A stretch of DNA of 64,000 bases, taken from the NCBI RefSeq assembly GCF_963682185.1, contig NZ_OY821667.1:434001-498000 (forward strand), written 5' to 3'. Position 1 is the stretch's first letter. Every line of letters starts with the position of its first letter. Positions 1 through 10,324 of the stretch are shown here, piece after piece. The notes under the pieces are model-generated. The model had not been told where the DNA came from. It ran no database searches and saw only the letters and a list, made by a program, of their open reading frames with translations. A program made the position numbers and the translations under genes. Source of the stretch: an uncultured Cohaesibacter sp. (GTDB lineage Bacteria > Pseudomonadota > Alphaproteobacteria > Rhizobiales > Cohaesibacteraceae).

Positions 1-294
1 AAGCACCTTCACGGTGCCATCAGGCAGCTTGAGCAGCTGCAACACGGTTGCGAGCGTACCGATTTTAAAGATGTCCTCTGGGGCAGGATCATCGTCGCCG
101 GCATTCATCTGCGTTGCCAGCAAAATCATCTTGTCAGACTGCATCACTTCTTCCAGAGCACGAATGGATTTTTCGCGGCCCACAAAAAGCGGAACAATCA
201 TATGTGGAAAGACAACAATGTCTCTCAGTGGCAAGACCGGATAAGTATCCGAAGCCATTGGGTTGGCTGCGCCAATCGCAGGTCCTTCGGTCAT
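1..294 (-). CDS. lon: Lon protease, N-terminal fragment (cut by window edge)
   Basis: First 98 codons of the ATP-dependent serine protease Lon, which degrades misfolded and short-lived regulatory proteins in the cytoplasm. Reading from the ATG at 294, the protein starts [20 protein letters not shown] and continues with the [21 protein letters not shown] pattern typical of the Lon substrate-binding domain. The AAA+ and Ser-Lys protease domains lie beyond the window. It follows clpP and clpX on the same strand, the usual alphaproteobacterial order, but has its own heat-shock-type promoter and is separated from clpX by a terminator. The start codon is supported by AGGAAAG just upstream. Confidence 0.93.
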   Translation of the reverse strand, partial: MTEGPAIGAANPMASDTYPVLPLRDIVVFPHMIVPLFVGREKSIRALEEVMQSDKMILLATQMNAGDDDPAPEDIFKIGTLATVLQLLKLPDGTVKVL

Positions 295-477
295 GCTTTC
301 CTACCTTTCTTGGATCATTGACCCCTCCCGTCAGAGACAGGGTACATCTGCGGCCCTTGGCCCGCAATAAAGCCGATACAGAGTCCTACGCTCAAAACGA
401 GCCGTTGGACCAGAAACGTCATCGGCAGATGAACAGGGTGAGACTCACACACAAACAAAACAGTCTCACGTTACCAT

Positions 478-508
478 TTAGTTGGGGCTTCGCGACACGC
501 TTTTCAAG
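478..508 (-). promoter_or_regulatory. Sigma-32 (RpoH) promoter for lon
   Basis: On the minus strand a perfect -35 element CTTGAAA (502-508) is followed after 14 bases by CCCCAACTA (479-487). This closely matches the heat-shock consensus CTTGAAA-N11-16-CCCCATNT. It lies about 185 bases upstream of the lon start and downstream of the clpX terminator, so it should drive lon alone. The element is seen directly; use by RpoH is inferred. Confidence 0.75.
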
Positions 509-630
509 CCACTCCACAATCCCTTCCCAACTTTGTCAAAAAAGGCTTTTAGCAAAAAGACTTGAACTGCAGACGAAGCGTCGATTTTCCCTTGCAAGAA
601 AAGCGCCAAACACGCCCCTTGCGCACCGAC

Positions 631-653
631 AAAAAAGGCGACCCAAGGCCGCC
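631..653 (-). terminator. Rho-independent terminator of clpX
   Basis: On the minus strand GGCGGCC-TTG-GGTCGCC forms a 7-bp stem with one G-U pair, followed directly by six T residues. It lies about 30 bases after the clpX stop codon. Confidence 0.75.
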
Positions 654-683
654 CTCTGATTTCTTTGAGAAAAGACCGGCCAC

Positions 684-1952
684 TTAGGCGGATGTTGGCT
701 CGGCTTCGCTCTTCATATCTCCATAGATATAGAGCGGACGTGCCTCGCCTTTGATCACATCGCCGGAAATGACCACTTCTTCAACACCTTCGAGCCCGGG
801 AAGCTCATACATTGTGTCAAGCAGGATGGCTTCCAGAATGGAGCGCAGACCGCGTGCACCAGTTTTTCTCTCGATTGCCTTGCGGGCAACCCCACGCAGA
901 GCTTCATCATGGAATGTCAGGCGAATGCCTTCCATTTCAAACAAAGCCTGATACTGCTTCACAATGGCATTCTTTGGCTGCGTCAGGATGGAGACCAAAG
1001 CATCTTCATCCAGATCCTCAAGCGTTGCCAACACCGGCAGACGACCGACGAATTCAGGAATCAGACCGAATTTGAGCAGATCTTCAGGCTCCAGCTCTTT
1101 AAACAGTTCGCCAGTACCGCGCTCATCAGGATCTTCCACCTTGGCCGCAAAGCCGATGGAACTCTCAACACCGCGAGCTGAAATGATCTTGTCCAGACCT
1201 GCAAAGGCGCCACCACAGATAAACAGGATGTTGGATGTATCCACCTGCAGGAATTCCTGCTGCGGATGCTTACGCCCACCCTGTGGCGGAACAGACGCCA
1301 CGGTGCCTTCCATGATCTTCAACAAGGCCTGCTGCACGCCCTCACCCGAAACATCACGCGTGATGGATGGGTTATCGGACTTGCGCGAGATCTTGTCGAT
1401 CTCATCGATATAGACAATGCCGCGCTGGGCCTGCTCGACATTATAGTCAGCAGCCTGAAGCAGCTTCAGAATGATATTCTCGACATCTTCACCAACATAC
1501 CCTGCTTCGGTCAGGGTTGTTGCATCGGCCATCGTGAAAGGCACATCCAGAATGCGCGCCATGGTCTGGGCAAGGAAGGTCTTGCCGCAACCGGTCGGGC
1601 CGATCAGCATGATGTTGGACTTGGCAAGTTCGAGATCTGTTGTTTTCTTGCCGTGGGCAAGACGCTTGTAATGGTTATGAACGGCGACAGAAAGAACCTT
1701 CTTCGCGCGGCCCTGCCCAATTACATAATCGTCAAGCACATCGCAAATTTCCTGCGGTGTCGGAATACCGTCCTTGGACTTCACCATAGAAGACTTGTTT
1801 TCTTCGCGGATGATATCCATGCACAGTTCAACGCATTCATCGCAGATGAAAACCGTTGGACCCGCAATCAGCTTGCGCACTTCATGCTGGCTTTTGCCAC
1901 AGAAGGAGCAGTAGAGCGTATTTTTGCTATCACCACCACCAGCCTTGCTCAT
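684..1952 (-). CDS. clpX: ATP-dependent Clp protease ATP-binding subunit ClpX
   Basis: AAA+ unfoldase that recognises tagged substrates and threads them into ClpP. The 422-residue length is normal. An N-terminal zinc-binding domain is visible with Cys15, Cys18, Cys37 and Cys40, followed by Walker A GPTGCGKT (118-125), Walker B VYIDEIDK, the pore loop GYVGED, the RKH loop, and the IGF loop near residue 267 that docks on ClpP. GAGG lies upstream of the ATG. It is downstream of clpP on the same strand with a gap of about 270 bases. In alphaproteobacteria ClpXP also degrades cell-cycle regulators; that role is inferred here. Confidence 0.98.
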   Translation of the reverse strand: MSKAGGGDSKNTLYCSFCGKSQHEVRKLIAGPTVFICDECVELCMDIIREENKSSMVKSKDGIPTPQEICDVLDDYVIGQGRAKKVLSVAVHNHYKRLAHGKKTTDLELAKSNIMLIGPTGCGKTFLAQTMARILDVPFTMADATTLTEAGYVGEDVENIILKLLQAADYNVEQAQRGIVYIDEIDKISRKSDNPSITRDVSGEGVQQALLKIMEGTVASVPPQGGRKHPQQEFLQVDTSNILFICGGAFAGLDKIISARGVESSIGFAAKVEDPDERGTGELFKELEPEDLLKFGLIPEFVGRLPVLATLEDLDEDALVSILTQPKNAIVKQYQALFEMEGIRLTFHDEALRGVARKAIERKTGARGLRSILEAILLDTMYELPGLEGVEEVVISGDVIKGEARPLYIYGDMKSEAEPTSA

Positions 1953-2219
1953 GTATGTGCCTCTTTTTTCGTTGCAGTCGGCAATCTCTCATAGATTACC
2001 GGCCTTCTAGTTTAAATTGCTCGGCCATGTCTGCAAGCAAAATAAACCCAAACTCCCTGACGTCAGAAGCATAAATTAGCCAAATTCAGCTATATGCCGC
2101 CAGATTTATGAAAGCATGTACCCGAAAAGATCAATATAGGTTTAACAGGTTCTTTTCGGAATGCCTGAAACCAGCCCTTTTGAATAGGTTCAAATACATT
2201 GGCTGGATCAACAAGGATC

Positions 2220-2867
2220 TTAATCCTTGTCTTTTTCTTTTGATTCTTCCGGCGCAAGCGAATTGCGGTTCTCGACGACCTTGTCGACAAGCCCCCAGTC
2301 CTTGGCCTCGGTTGCGGTCATGAAATGGTCACGATCAAGTGTCTTGTCGACGGTCTCATAATCCTGTCCGCAATGCTTCACATAAACTTCGTTCAGGCGA
2401 CGCTTCATTTTCAGAATGTCTTCAGCGTGGCGCTGAATGTCAGACGCCTGCCCCTGAAAACCGCCAGATGGCTGATGCACCATGATGCGTGCGTTCGGAA
2501 GCGCAAAGCGCATGTCCTTTTCGCCAGCGCACAGCAGCAGTGAGCCCATCGAGGCAGCCTGCCCCAGGCAAAGCGTTGCGACCGGAGGCTTGATGAACTG
2601 CATGGTGTCATAGATGGACATGCCCGCAGTCACCACGCCACCAGGCGAGTTGATGTAAAGCGAAATCTCTTTCTTGGGGTTATCCGCTTCCAGAAAAAGC
2701 AGCTGGGCGCATACAAGCGCAGCCATATGATCTTCAATCGGGCCCGTGATAAAGATGATGCGTTCCTTCAGAAGGCGTGAATAGATGTCATAGGCGCGTT
2801 CACCGCGGTTTGACTGCTCCACTACCATTGGAACCAGATTCATAGTGAGATCGAGAGGATCCTTCAT
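2220..2867 (-). CDS. clpP: ATP-dependent Clp protease proteolytic subunit ClpP
   Basis: Serine peptidase that forms the tetradecameric barrel of ClpXP and ClpAP. The 215-residue protein carries the catalytic triad in normal context: Ser106 in GQAASMGS, His131 in MVHQPSGG and Asp180 in LDRDHFM. The ATG is preceded by AAGGAAAGACGA. It lies between tig and clpX, all on the minus strand, so folding, unfolding and degradation functions are clustered. The C-terminus ends in a charged KEKDKD tail, a common feature. Confidence 0.98.
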   Translation of the reverse strand: MKDPLDLTMNLVPMVVEQSNRGERAYDIYSRLLKERIIFITGPIEDHMAALVCAQLLFLEADNPKKEISLYINSPGGVVTAGMSIYDTMQFIKPPVATLCLGQAASMGSLLLCAGEKDMRFALPNARIMVHQPSGGFQGQASDIQRHAEDILKMKRRLNEVYVKHCGQDYETVDKTLDRDHFMTATEAKDWGLVDKVVENRNSLAPEESKEKDKD

Positions 2868-3299
2868 TCGTCTTTCCTTATCAACACCAATTGGGCACAG
2901 GCGTCATCTACCCTCTGCACCGCACGCCAAACCTTAAACACTAACGCTGAATAAGGCCATCTGGTGACAAGAGCCACCAATTTCGATCACGCCCAGCAAA
3001 AAACGATTCTTTCGCAAAGGCAACGTCAGGCATAGTGCATCCATGCCGTAACGTCTATCCCACCCTTATGAAACGCGCAGTCTGGAACAGTCGAGAATCA
3101 CGAGAACGGACCTTTTTCATTCCATTAGCACTGCGACAATGAATATTTTACTGACAAATACTCAAAGAGTGGGGAATCAGCCGATCTTTATGCCGCACCA
3201 AAATCCTATCTGGTAAATGCGGGGCCTGACCAGTCTATTCACTTTCTAAAATGAATAGATATGGTTAAGCGGGATAAATTCAACATGTTGTAAACAACA
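2868..3299. other. tig-clpP intergenic region
   Basis: About 430 bases with no convincing gene. It must hold the clpP promoter. A dyad TCTATTCA (3234-3241), 10-base spacer, TGAATAGA (3252-3259) lies near the tig end. No clear sigma-32 -35 box was found, unlike for lon. Confidence 0.5.
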
Positions 3300-3333
3300 A
3301 AGACGCCCACCGTCTAAAAACGGCAGGCGTCTT
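3300..3333 (-). terminator. Terminator of tig
   Basis: On the minus strand AAGACGCC begins a stem that closes with GGCGTCTT, with an inner CCG/CGG pairing and a T/A-rich loop, followed by TGTTGTTT. It starts about 30 bases after the tig stop codon. Confidence 0.75.
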
Positions 3334-3361
3334 GATCTTCTGTCGAAGGAGTGGTCAGACC

Positions 3362-4711
3362 TTATTCTTCGTCTTCGGTGACCATTTTCTCCAGCTCTTC
3401 CTTGGTTACGGTCTTGTCTTCAACCTTCACCAACTCAAGCAGATAGTCGACAACTTTTTCTTCGAAAATCGGCGCACGAATGGAAGCCAGCGCTTCAGGA
3501 GTTTTCGTGTAATATTCGAATACCTGACGTTCCTGACCCGGGAACTGCTGAGCACGCTGCATGATGCCGCGCTGCACTTCTTCGTCGGAAACGGTGATTT
3601 CGTTTTTCTCGCCGATTTCGGAAAGAACCAGACCAAGGCGAACGCGACGCTCTGCGATGGTTTTGTATTCTTCCTTGGCTTTGTCTTCGGTCGTATCTTC
3701 GTCTTCAAAGGTTTTACCAGCTTCATTCATTTCAGCTGTAACCTGACGCCAGATATTCTCGAATTCCTGTTCCAGAAGGGTTGGCGGCACTTCAAACTTG
3801 TGCAGCTCGTCCATTTTGTCGAGCAGTTGACGTTTGACGCGCTGACGGGTCATCTGACCATACTGGGAAACGATCTGGTCCTTGATCAGCTCTTTGAGTT
3901 TATCAAGGGATTCGATGCCAAGCTTGGTAGCGAATTCATCATCCAGTTCCAGCTCGCCCGGAGCCTGAACTTCTTTGACGGTCACTTCGAATTCAGCGTC
4001 TTTGCCAGCAAGATGCTCAGCGCCATATTCTTCAGGGAATTTCACTTTGACAACGGTTTCGTCGCCAGCAGCAAGGCCGACGAGCTGCTCTTCAAAGCCC
4101 GGAATGAACTGACCGGAACCGAGAACAAGCTGACCATTTTCATCAGCGCCACCTTCAAAGGCTTCGCCGTCAATCTTGCCCAGATAGGACATGACAACGC
4201 GATCGCCATTTTCAGCTTTGCCTTCTTTGGTTTCAAAAGGACGGGAGCTTTCAGCGATCTGGCCGAGGCGTTCCTCAACTTCGCTATCTTCAACATCCAC
4301 AACCGGACGCTCGACTTCAACGCCAGAAACGTCAGCCACTTCGATGGTCGGCAGCACTTCATAAATGATGGTGAAGTCCAGATCAGCCTGACCATCCATG
4401 ATTTTAGCCGCTTCGGCTTCATCTTCGGTCAGTTTATACTGCGGCTGCATGGCCGATTTTTCTTTGCGCTCTTCCAGAGTGGTCCGAGTGGTCTCGTTGA
4501 TCAGCTCCTGGATGATTTCCCCCATCAGGGCTTTACCATGCAGTTTACGGACATGAGATGCCGGCACCTTGCCTGGGCGGAAGCCGTTAATTCGGATCTG
4601 ACCCTTGATTTCATCAATTTTGGCGACCAGCTTGGCTTCGAGATCAGAAGCAGGAACCACGACGTTCAGTTCGCGTTTCAGACCTTCGGACAGGGTTTCA
4701 GTGACCTGCAT
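3362..4711 (-). CDS. tig: Trigger factor
   Basis: Ribosome-associated chaperone with peptidyl-prolyl isomerase activity that meets nascent chains at the exit tunnel. The start at 4711 gives 449 residues beginning [19 protein letters not shown], a standard trigger-factor N-terminus. An upstream in-frame extension of 54 codons is unlike the family. The ribosome-binding signature appears as [20 protein letters not shown] near residue 45. The FKBP-like domain ([20 protein letters not shown]) and a long helical C-terminal domain follow, with an acidic end. It is located between tRNA-Leu and clpP. Confidence 0.97.
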   Translation of the reverse strand: MQVTETLSEGLKRELNVVVPASDLEAKLVAKIDEIKGQIRINGFRPGKVPASHVRKLHGKALMGEIIQELINETTRTTLEERKEKSAMQPQYKLTEDEAEAAKIMDGQADLDFTIIYEVLPTIEVADVSGVEVERPVVDVEDSEVEERLGQIAESSRPFETKEGKAENGDRVVMSYLGKIDGEAFEGGADENGQLVLGSGQFIPGFEEQLVGLAAGDETVVKVKFPEEYGAEHLAGKDAEFEVTVKEVQAPGELELDDEFATKLGIESLDKLKELIKDQIVSQYGQMTRQRVKRQLLDKMDELHKFEVPPTLLEQEFENIWRQVTAEMNEAGKTFEDEDTTEDKAKEEYKTIAERRVRLGLVLSEIGEKNEITVSDEEVQRGIMQRAQQFPGQERQVFEYYTKTPEALASIRAPIFEEKVVDYLLELVKVEDKTVTKEELEKMVTEDEE

Positions 4712-4942
4712 ATCAATCTGCTTTCGTTCTTTGTCAAATTCAGTTTGGTTCGAGGCGCGCCAAACAGGTCGAACATTCCAACAGGTTCGGTGCGTCCAAT
4801 TTCGTATCAACTTGCTGTCGTCAAACAGCCTCACGCCTATCACTACCAACAAAGACAGGCCGCGACGGGGCAAAAGCCTTCCATCGTGCGGCCTACACCT
4901 GTTTCCTCCCCTTTTCCGAATTGACCTGAAAAAGAGAAGCTA

Positions 4943-5027
<85 letters not shown>

Positions 5028-5045
5028 ACAGCGCTGCGCCTGTTG

Positions 5046-5095
5046 CGCCAGCAAATCGAGCGGAGCCTCTATAACACCCGTTATGCAAAGCGCAA
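5046..5095 (-). promoter_or_regulatory. Candidate sigma-70 promoter of tRNA-Leu
   Basis: On the minus strand TATAGA (5068-5073) sits about 34 bases before the mature tRNA 5' end, with a weak TTGCGC -35-like element 16 bases further upstream. The -35 match is poor, so the call is tentative. Confidence 0.35.
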
Positions 5096-5340
5096 AGGGA
5101 AATTCACAAAAATTACAAAATTCCCCACGGCATTGGGGGTATTCGGTGAGATTTCGACAGAAATGATCTCTGTCGGCAGACGATCCACAGCGCAACAGGC
5201 TCCCTGCTCCATATTTTCCACCTCAGCCATTCACCCGGCAAAGCAAAAGGGATTGTCTAGTGATTGCGACATAAACCAAGATATGTCCAAGGCTCCGCAA
5301 TGTGCATCTTGGATCTGTAATAGACAAACGGAATGAGGCC

Positions 5341-5874
5341 ATGCCTACAATCATTGTCATCAATGGACCTGCCGGCGTTGGAAAAAGCACAATTAGTGCG
5401 CAACTGGTCGGTGCGCTTCCCAATACGATCTCTATATCAGGAGATTGCTTGCGCTCCTTTGCTCCCGCCCATGCGCGCGCCCTTCTGGGCGCAGGATCGA
5501 CCTATCGAGCGGCAGCCGCTCTGATCAACAGCTATCTGAAAATGGGCGCAGAAATAGTACTGTTCGACTACATCTTCACCACATACGCACAACTACAAGA
5601 CTTCCGGCACTTGTTGCCACCCGATGAAAGATGCAAATTCCATATTTTCACCCTGTGGGCGCCGCTCGCCACTGTCGAACAGCGAGAAGCCACAAGGCAA
5701 AATCGCGAACGGCTGGGTCCACAAGTTCAGACCACCTACGAGGCCATAAGAAAAGCCCTACCCGCATTCAGTGATTCTCCTAGCCATATAGTATCCAACA
5801 CGACCACCCCAGAAGACGCGACCAAACAGATTCTGTCCACTATCAAACTGTCAGAGACATCTAAGATCATCTAG
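5341..5874 (+). CDS. P-loop kinase-like ATPase of unknown substrate
   Basis: A 177-residue single-domain P-loop protein. Walker A GPAGVGKST is at residues 9-17, followed by SGDCLR, a pattern common in small-molecule kinases. An arginine-rich lid-like segment REATRQNRERLG lies near residues 120-131. It resembles the shikimate/gluconate kinase and chloramphenicol-phosphotransferase-like AAA group, but the substrate cannot be told. The start at 5341 is chosen because the P-loop then sits at the usual N-terminal position and AATGAGG lies upstream. It stands alone between tRNA-Leu and the convergent nnr gene, a place where accessory genes often enter. Confidence 0.8.
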   Translation: MPTIIVINGPAGVGKSTISAQLVGALPNTISISGDCLRSFAPAHARALLGAGSTYRAAAALINSYLKMGAEIVLFDYIFTTYAQLQDFRHLLPPDERCKFHIFTLWAPLATVEQREATRQNRERLGPQVQTTYEAIRKALPAFSDSPSHIVSNTTTPEDATKQILSTIKLSETSKII

Positions 5875-5899
5875 AGCAACCGGCATGCGATCTAAGGAA

Positions 5900-5919
5900 G
5901 GGAGGAAGCCCTTCCTCCC
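5900..5919. terminator. Stem-loop between convergent genes
   Basis: GGGAGGAA-GCCC-TTCCTCCC forms an 8-bp perfect stem with a 4-base loop, between the stop codons of the P-loop kinase and nnr. No T-tract follows on either strand, so terminator function is uncertain. Confidence 0.4.
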
Positions 5920-5930
5920 ACACCAAAGCG

Positions 5931-7568
5931 TCAGTCATCGTCGCCATAGCTCTCCAGATCCGGACCATTTTCATCTGGATCATAATCCTCGAACAAGGCC
6001 TCATAGACTTTTGGCAAAACCTCGATGAGATCTTCAGAAATGAGCCCAGGACCGAGCGTGGACCCGGCCTGACTATGCAACCAAACAGCGCCCGAGGCTG
6101 CATCAAATGCTGGCATGCCCTGCGCCATCAAACCACCGACGATACCCGCAAGAACATCGCCACTCCCTGCCGTCGCCAGATATGGAATGCCTTGCGAATG
6201 AATAACAGCATAACCATCCGGGCTCGCAACCACAGTGTCAGCACCCTTGAGAATGATGACCGCTCCGGAACGCTGAGACGCTGCGACCGCACAATCAAGT
6301 TTGGAAAGCCGCTTCTCCTCCCTCATCCGATAGGAAAGATCAGGGAATAAGCGTGCAAATTCCCCCTCATGCGGGGTTAGAACCAGCCGTCCCGACTGCG
6401 CTGCTGGAGAATCATGCATCATGGCCATACTCATGGAGCCAGCCGCTACCCCTTCCGCAAAACAGGTTATCCCGTCGGCATCGAAAAGCAGCCCCATATC
6501 GAGTTCCAACGCCTGCTTAATCAAGCACTGCTGATCGTCCCCCGTACCGAGCGCCGGTCCGGCCACCAAAATATCACAATCCCGCTTGTCAAAGAGTCCA
6601 TCCAGAGAACCGGCAATTTTCATTGGCTCGATCATGATGGAGGTCACGTGTTGCGCAACAGACTGAGCAGCCTCTTCCGGCGGGGCCAGAGTTACGAGAC
6701 CAGCCCCGGCCCTCAGCGCCGCGCGGGCAGCCAATCGTGCCGCACCGCTATGCAAGGCATCGCCACTCAACACAAGGCAGTGCCCCCGGTGGAATTTATG
6801 ATCAGCCAACCGCTCGGCCTGAATGACGTCCAGCGGCTTGAGCGCCTCTGGCCAGTTCCCCAACCAGAGAGCCGGCCCATTTTCAAAGGCGCAACAGCCT
6901 GTCTCTTCAAGCACATCTGCATCGATACCAATATCAACAACGAGAAGACGACCGCAGGAGGCCTTACCTGGATAAAGCAGATGGCCCGGCTTCTTGCGAA
7001 AGAAGGTAACGGTTTGGTCGGCTCGCACAGCCGATCCGCCAATCTGCCCGCTCGCCCCTTCGACGCCACTGGGCAAATCCACAGACAGAACCGGCAACCC
7101 ACTCATATTGAGCGCATCGATCAATTCAGCAATTTCACCAGTAACAGGCCGATCCAGACCGGCTCCGAACAAGGCATCAATCACGATATCGGAATCATCC
7201 CACAGGCTGGCAGAAAGCGCATAGACCTCATCACCCCATTCTTCCGCAGCCTGACGCGCATCCCCCTTGAGGTCATCCACTTCCACAGAGCAACCTATGA
7301 TGACGCTCCAGCCTTCTTCCTCCAGCAGCTGCGCTGCAACGAATCCGTCACCACCATTGTTTCCCGGCCCACACAGAATGCAGACCATGCCGGATGCCCC
7401 CGAACCGGTTTTCCGCTCAAGAAGGTCAATCGCAGCCGTGGCGACCGCTTGCCCAGCACTTTCCATCAACTGGTAGCCGTCCACGCCCCCCTCGATGGTC
7501 AGGCGATCCGCCTCCCCCATTTGCTTTGGCGTTAGAATTTCAATTGCGGTTTCACTCAGCTCAGACAT
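5931..7568 (-). CDS. nnr: Bifunctional NAD(P)H-hydrate epimerase / ADP-dependent dehydratase
   Basis: Repairs damaged (hydrated) NADH and NADPH. The N-terminal YjeF-like epimerase domain (about residues 1-215) shows CGPGNNGGDGFVAA and later VDLPSGVEG. The C-terminal ribokinase-like dehydratase domain (about 240-520) shows LTPHEGEFARLF and the GSGDVLAG anion hole with its catalytic Asp. The length of 545 residues fits the fused bacterial form. ATG at 7568 is preferred over 7577 because GAGGA is then correctly spaced. The C-terminus is acidic. Nnr next to glnB is a common alphaproteobacterial arrangement; here it is divergent from glnB. Confidence 0.95.
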   Translation of the reverse strand: MSELSETAIEILTPKQMGEADRLTIEGGVDGYQLMESAGQAVATAAIDLLERKTGSGASGMVCILCGPGNNGGDGFVAAQLLEEEGWSVIIGCSVEVDDLKGDARQAAEEWGDEVYALSASLWDDSDIVIDALFGAGLDRPVTGEIAELIDALNMSGLPVLSVDLPSGVEGASGQIGGSAVRADQTVTFFRKKPGHLLYPGKASCGRLLVVDIGIDADVLEETGCCAFENGPALWLGNWPEALKPLDVIQAERLADHKFHRGHCLVLSGDALHSGAARLAARAALRAGAGLVTLAPPEEAAQSVAQHVTSIMIEPMKIAGSLDGLFDKRDCDILVAGPALGTGDDQQCLIKQALELDMGLLFDADGITCFAEGVAAGSMSMAMMHDSPAAQSGRLVLTPHEGEFARLFPDLSYRMREEKRLSKLDCAVAASQRSGAVIILKGADTVVASPDGYAVIHSQGIPYLATAGSGDVLAGIVGGLMAQGMPAFDAASGAVWLHSQAGSTLGPGLISEDLIEVLPKVYEALFEDYDPDENGPDLESYGDDD

Positions 7569-8071
7569 CCCAGACATTCCTCAAAAAGACGACCCTCCAG
7601 ACATCTGGTGACAGGCCGTAGCAACGCGCAGTGCGAAGCGCTTGACTCTCTTTGGGAATCTATAGCCAGAATTGCAAAACAACAATCACGCATTCCACAA
7701 TTGCCCCGTATTTATCGCTTTCTACAGATCCCCCTCCCCAAATGATGCCTCCAACCCTTCACCGGCTCTGCGTTAACAAATTGCCACGACAAAAGAGAAT
7801 GGCACGCCGCGTCAAACGGTCTCACAAAGCGCCACATTCAAGAGAGCAATCAGTGCCTCGATATTATGCAAAAGAAGGGGTTTGTGACAAAAAGTGACCT
7901 AAAAGTGACCATTAAAGTCACTGAATTCGCCACCATATCGAATGGCCAAATGATCAAAATTACATCATTTGCCTATTTTTACATCATTTCATTTCCCCAA
8001 AATGCCTCAAAATTCGACCCTTGGGTACTGGTGAAGGACGGGATTTCCTGCTTTTATTCCGAACAACACAA
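7569..8071. repeat. Intergenic region with phased GTGAC repeats
   Basis: A region of about 500 bases upstream of the glnB sigma-54 promoter. GTGAC occurs at 7884, 7894 and 7905, and its complement GTCAC at 7917, giving 10-12-base spacing on one helical face. TTACATCATTT is repeated at 7960-7970 and 7979-7989. These may be activator sites (for example for NtrC or another enhancer-binding protein), but they do not match the NtrC consensus well. No convincing gene is present. Confidence 0.5.
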
Positions 8072-8088
8072 TTGGCACGTAGAATGCA
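8072..8088 (+). promoter_or_regulatory. Sigma-54 (RpoN) promoter of glnB-glnA
   Basis: TTGGCACGTAGAATGCA matches the -24/-12 consensus YTGGCACG-N4-TTGCW. GG is at 8074-8075 and GC at 8086-8087, exactly 10 bases apart. Transcription would start near 8099, about 150 bases before glnB. Nitrogen-regulated sigma-54 promoters ahead of glnB are well known in rhizobia. Confidence 0.85.
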
Positions 8089-8212
8089 TAATTTTTCACA
8101 GACCGGAAAGCAGCTGAAGATGTCCCTCAGGGCTTCGAATGACCAAGGCAATCCGGCTCAAAAGTTAACCAGGGTGTGATTGGGCGTTTGCAGATCGATC
8201 TCTGGTCGATAG

Positions 8213-8590
<378 letters not shown>

Positions 8591-8601
8591 TACAAGAATT
8601 C

Positions 8602-8674
8602 AAAGCCTCTGGTTTTCCCGGCCAGAGGCTCAAAAAAATACCTTCCAAGGGACAATAAAGCACCTTCCAAGGGA
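8602..8674 (+). repeat. glnB-glnA intercistronic stem-loop and 13-bp direct repeat
   Basis: AGCCTCTGG (8604-8612) pairs with CCAGAGGCT (8622-8630). Ten bases later ACCTTCCAAGGGA occurs twice, at 8640-8652 and 8662-8674, each a near-palindrome. The stem is not followed by a T-tract. Possible roles are RNA processing, attenuation or an operator for a glnA-specific promoter; none is proven. Confidence 0.55.
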
Positions 8675-8760
8675 ACAGTTCAGACTCAAATGGGAAAGCG
8701 GAACAACGGAGTGCAAGACGTTGGCCTTTTCCCGACTTACAGACAGTAAAGGATACTGGA

Positions 8761-10170
8761 ATGAGCACACCAGCTGAAATCGTCAAATTGATCTCAGATC
8801 AGGACGTCAAATATGTTGACATCCGTTTTACCGACCCTCGCGGTAAATTGCAGCACGTAACCGTTATTGAAGACCAGGTCGATGAAGACTTCCTCGAAGA
8901 AGGCTTCATGTTTGACGGTTCCTCCATCGCAGGCTGGAAATCCATTGAAGCTTCTGACATGAAGCTGATGCCAGACTGCGACAGCGCTTACATCGATCCG
9001 TTCTATGCAGAAAAAACCCTCTGCATCCACTGCTCTGTTGTTGAGCCTGACACTGGCGCCCCTTACGAACGCGACCCACGCGGCACCGCTGAAAAAGCTG
9101 AAGCATATCTTAAAGCTTCCGGCATTGGTGACGTTGCCTACTTCGGTCCAGAAGCTGAATTCTTCATCTTCGACGACGTTCGTTATGCAAACACCATGAA
9201 CAAGGTTTCCTACGAAGTTGACGCTATCGACGCTTCCTGGAACACCGATTCCGAATACGAAACCGGCAACACCGGTCATCGTCCGGGCATCAAAGGCGGT
9301 TACTTCCCAGTGAACCCAACCGACTATGCTCAGGACATTCGTTCCGAGATGCTTTCCACCATGAAATCTCTCGGTATGAAAGTTGACAAGCATCACCACG
9401 AAGTGGCTTCTTGCCAGCACGAACTGGGCCTGATTTTCGATAGCCTCACCAAACAGGGTGACGAGCTGCAGAAATACAAATACATCATCCATAACGTTGC
9501 TCAGGCATATGGCAAATCCGCCACCTTCATGCCTAAGCCAATCTATGGTGACAACGGCACCGGCATGCACTGCAACATGTCCATCTGGAAAGACGGCAAG
9601 CCGCTCTTCGCTGGCGATAAATATGCCGATCTGTCCGACGAAGCCCTGTACTTCATCGGTGGTATCCTGAAGCATGCAAAAACCCTGAATGCTTTCACCA
9701 ACCCATCGACCAACTCCTACAAGCGCCTGATCCCGGGCTTCGAAGCTCCGGTTCTGCGTGCCTATTCCGCACGTAACCGTTCTGGCTGCATCCGTATTCC
9801 TTGGACCGAATCTCCAAAGGCAAAACGCGTTGAAGCTCGCTTCCCGGATCCGTCCGCTAACCCGTACCTCTGCTTCTCCGCTCTGCTGATGGCTGGCCTT
9901 GACGGCATCAAGAACAAGATCCATCCGGGCGATGCAATGGACAAAAACCTGTACGATCTGCCTGCAGAAGAACTCGAAGGTATCCCAACCGTTTGTGGTT
10001 CCCTGCGTGAAGCCATCGAATGCCTCAAGGCTGATCATGACTTCCTGCTGGCTGGCGACGTATTCACCAAAGACCAGATCGACGGTTACATCGAACTCAA
10101 GGAAGAAGAAATCCAGCTGTTCGAACACACCCCGCATCCGGTTGAATTCGCAATGTACTACAGCTGCTAA
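8761..10170 (+). CDS. glnA: Glutamine synthetase type I
   Basis: Makes glutamine from glutamate, ammonia and ATP as a dodecamer. 469 residues, standard for GSI-beta. Visible signatures are [10 protein letters not shown] near residue 55, the metal-site motif [31 protein letters not shown], and the ATP-site region [10 protein letters not shown]. The adenylylation tyrosine lies in [10 protein letters not shown], about residue 397, so GlnE control is expected. AAAGGA precedes the ATG. The gene is probably co-transcribed with glnB. Confidence 0.98.
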   Translation: MSTPAEIVKLISDQDVKYVDIRFTDPRGKLQHVTVIEDQVDEDFLEEGFMFDGSSIAGWKSIEASDMKLMPDCDSAYIDPFYAEKTLCIHCSVVEPDTGAPYERDPRGTAEKAEAYLKASGIGDVAYFGPEAEFFIFDDVRYANTMNKVSYEVDAIDASWNTDSEYETGNTGHRPGIKGGYFPVNPTDYAQDIRSEMLSTMKSLGMKVDKHHHEVASCQHELGLIFDSLTKQGDELQKYKYIIHNVAQAYGKSATFMPKPIYGDNGTGMHCNMSIWKDGKPLFAGDKYADLSDEALYFIGGILKHAKTLNAFTNPSTNSYKRLIPGFEAPVLRAYSARNRSGCIRIPWTESPKAKRVEARFPDPSANPYLCFSALLMAGLDGIKNKIHPGDAMDKNLYDLPAEELEGIPTVCGSLREAIECLKADHDFLLAGDVFTKDQIDGYIELKEEEIQLFEHTPHPVEFAMYYSC

Positions 10171-10214
10171 TTCCCAGTGCTTGGCACCGCCAAGCGTGCA
10201 GAAAGCAAATACAA

Positions 10215-10246
10215 GAAGGGCCGGTTTTCACCGGCCCTTTTCTTTG
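10215..10246 (+). terminator. Rho-independent terminator of glnA
   Basis: AAGGGCCGG-TTTTCA-CCGGCCCTT followed by TTCTTT; a 9-bp GC-rich stem about 45 bases after the glnA stop. Confidence 0.9.
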
Positions 10247-10324
10247 TCTCCGTCGCACATGACGTCACTCCCTGTTAGGACGGCCGCAACAACGCAAGAA
10301 GGCATATCGCTGGCGAGCGAGCCG

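Noticed and set aside
3332..4924. A 530-codon open frame antisense to tig
   Set aside because: Phenylalanine-rich shadow of the Glu/Lys-rich trigger factor; begins inside the tig terminator.
7866..8117. 83-codon ORF upstream of glnB
   Set aside because: It runs through the phased repeats and the sigma-54 promoter; no protein features.
8794..10137. A 447-codon open frame antisense to glnA
   Set aside because: Shadow of a highly expressed, biased gene; no protein family features.
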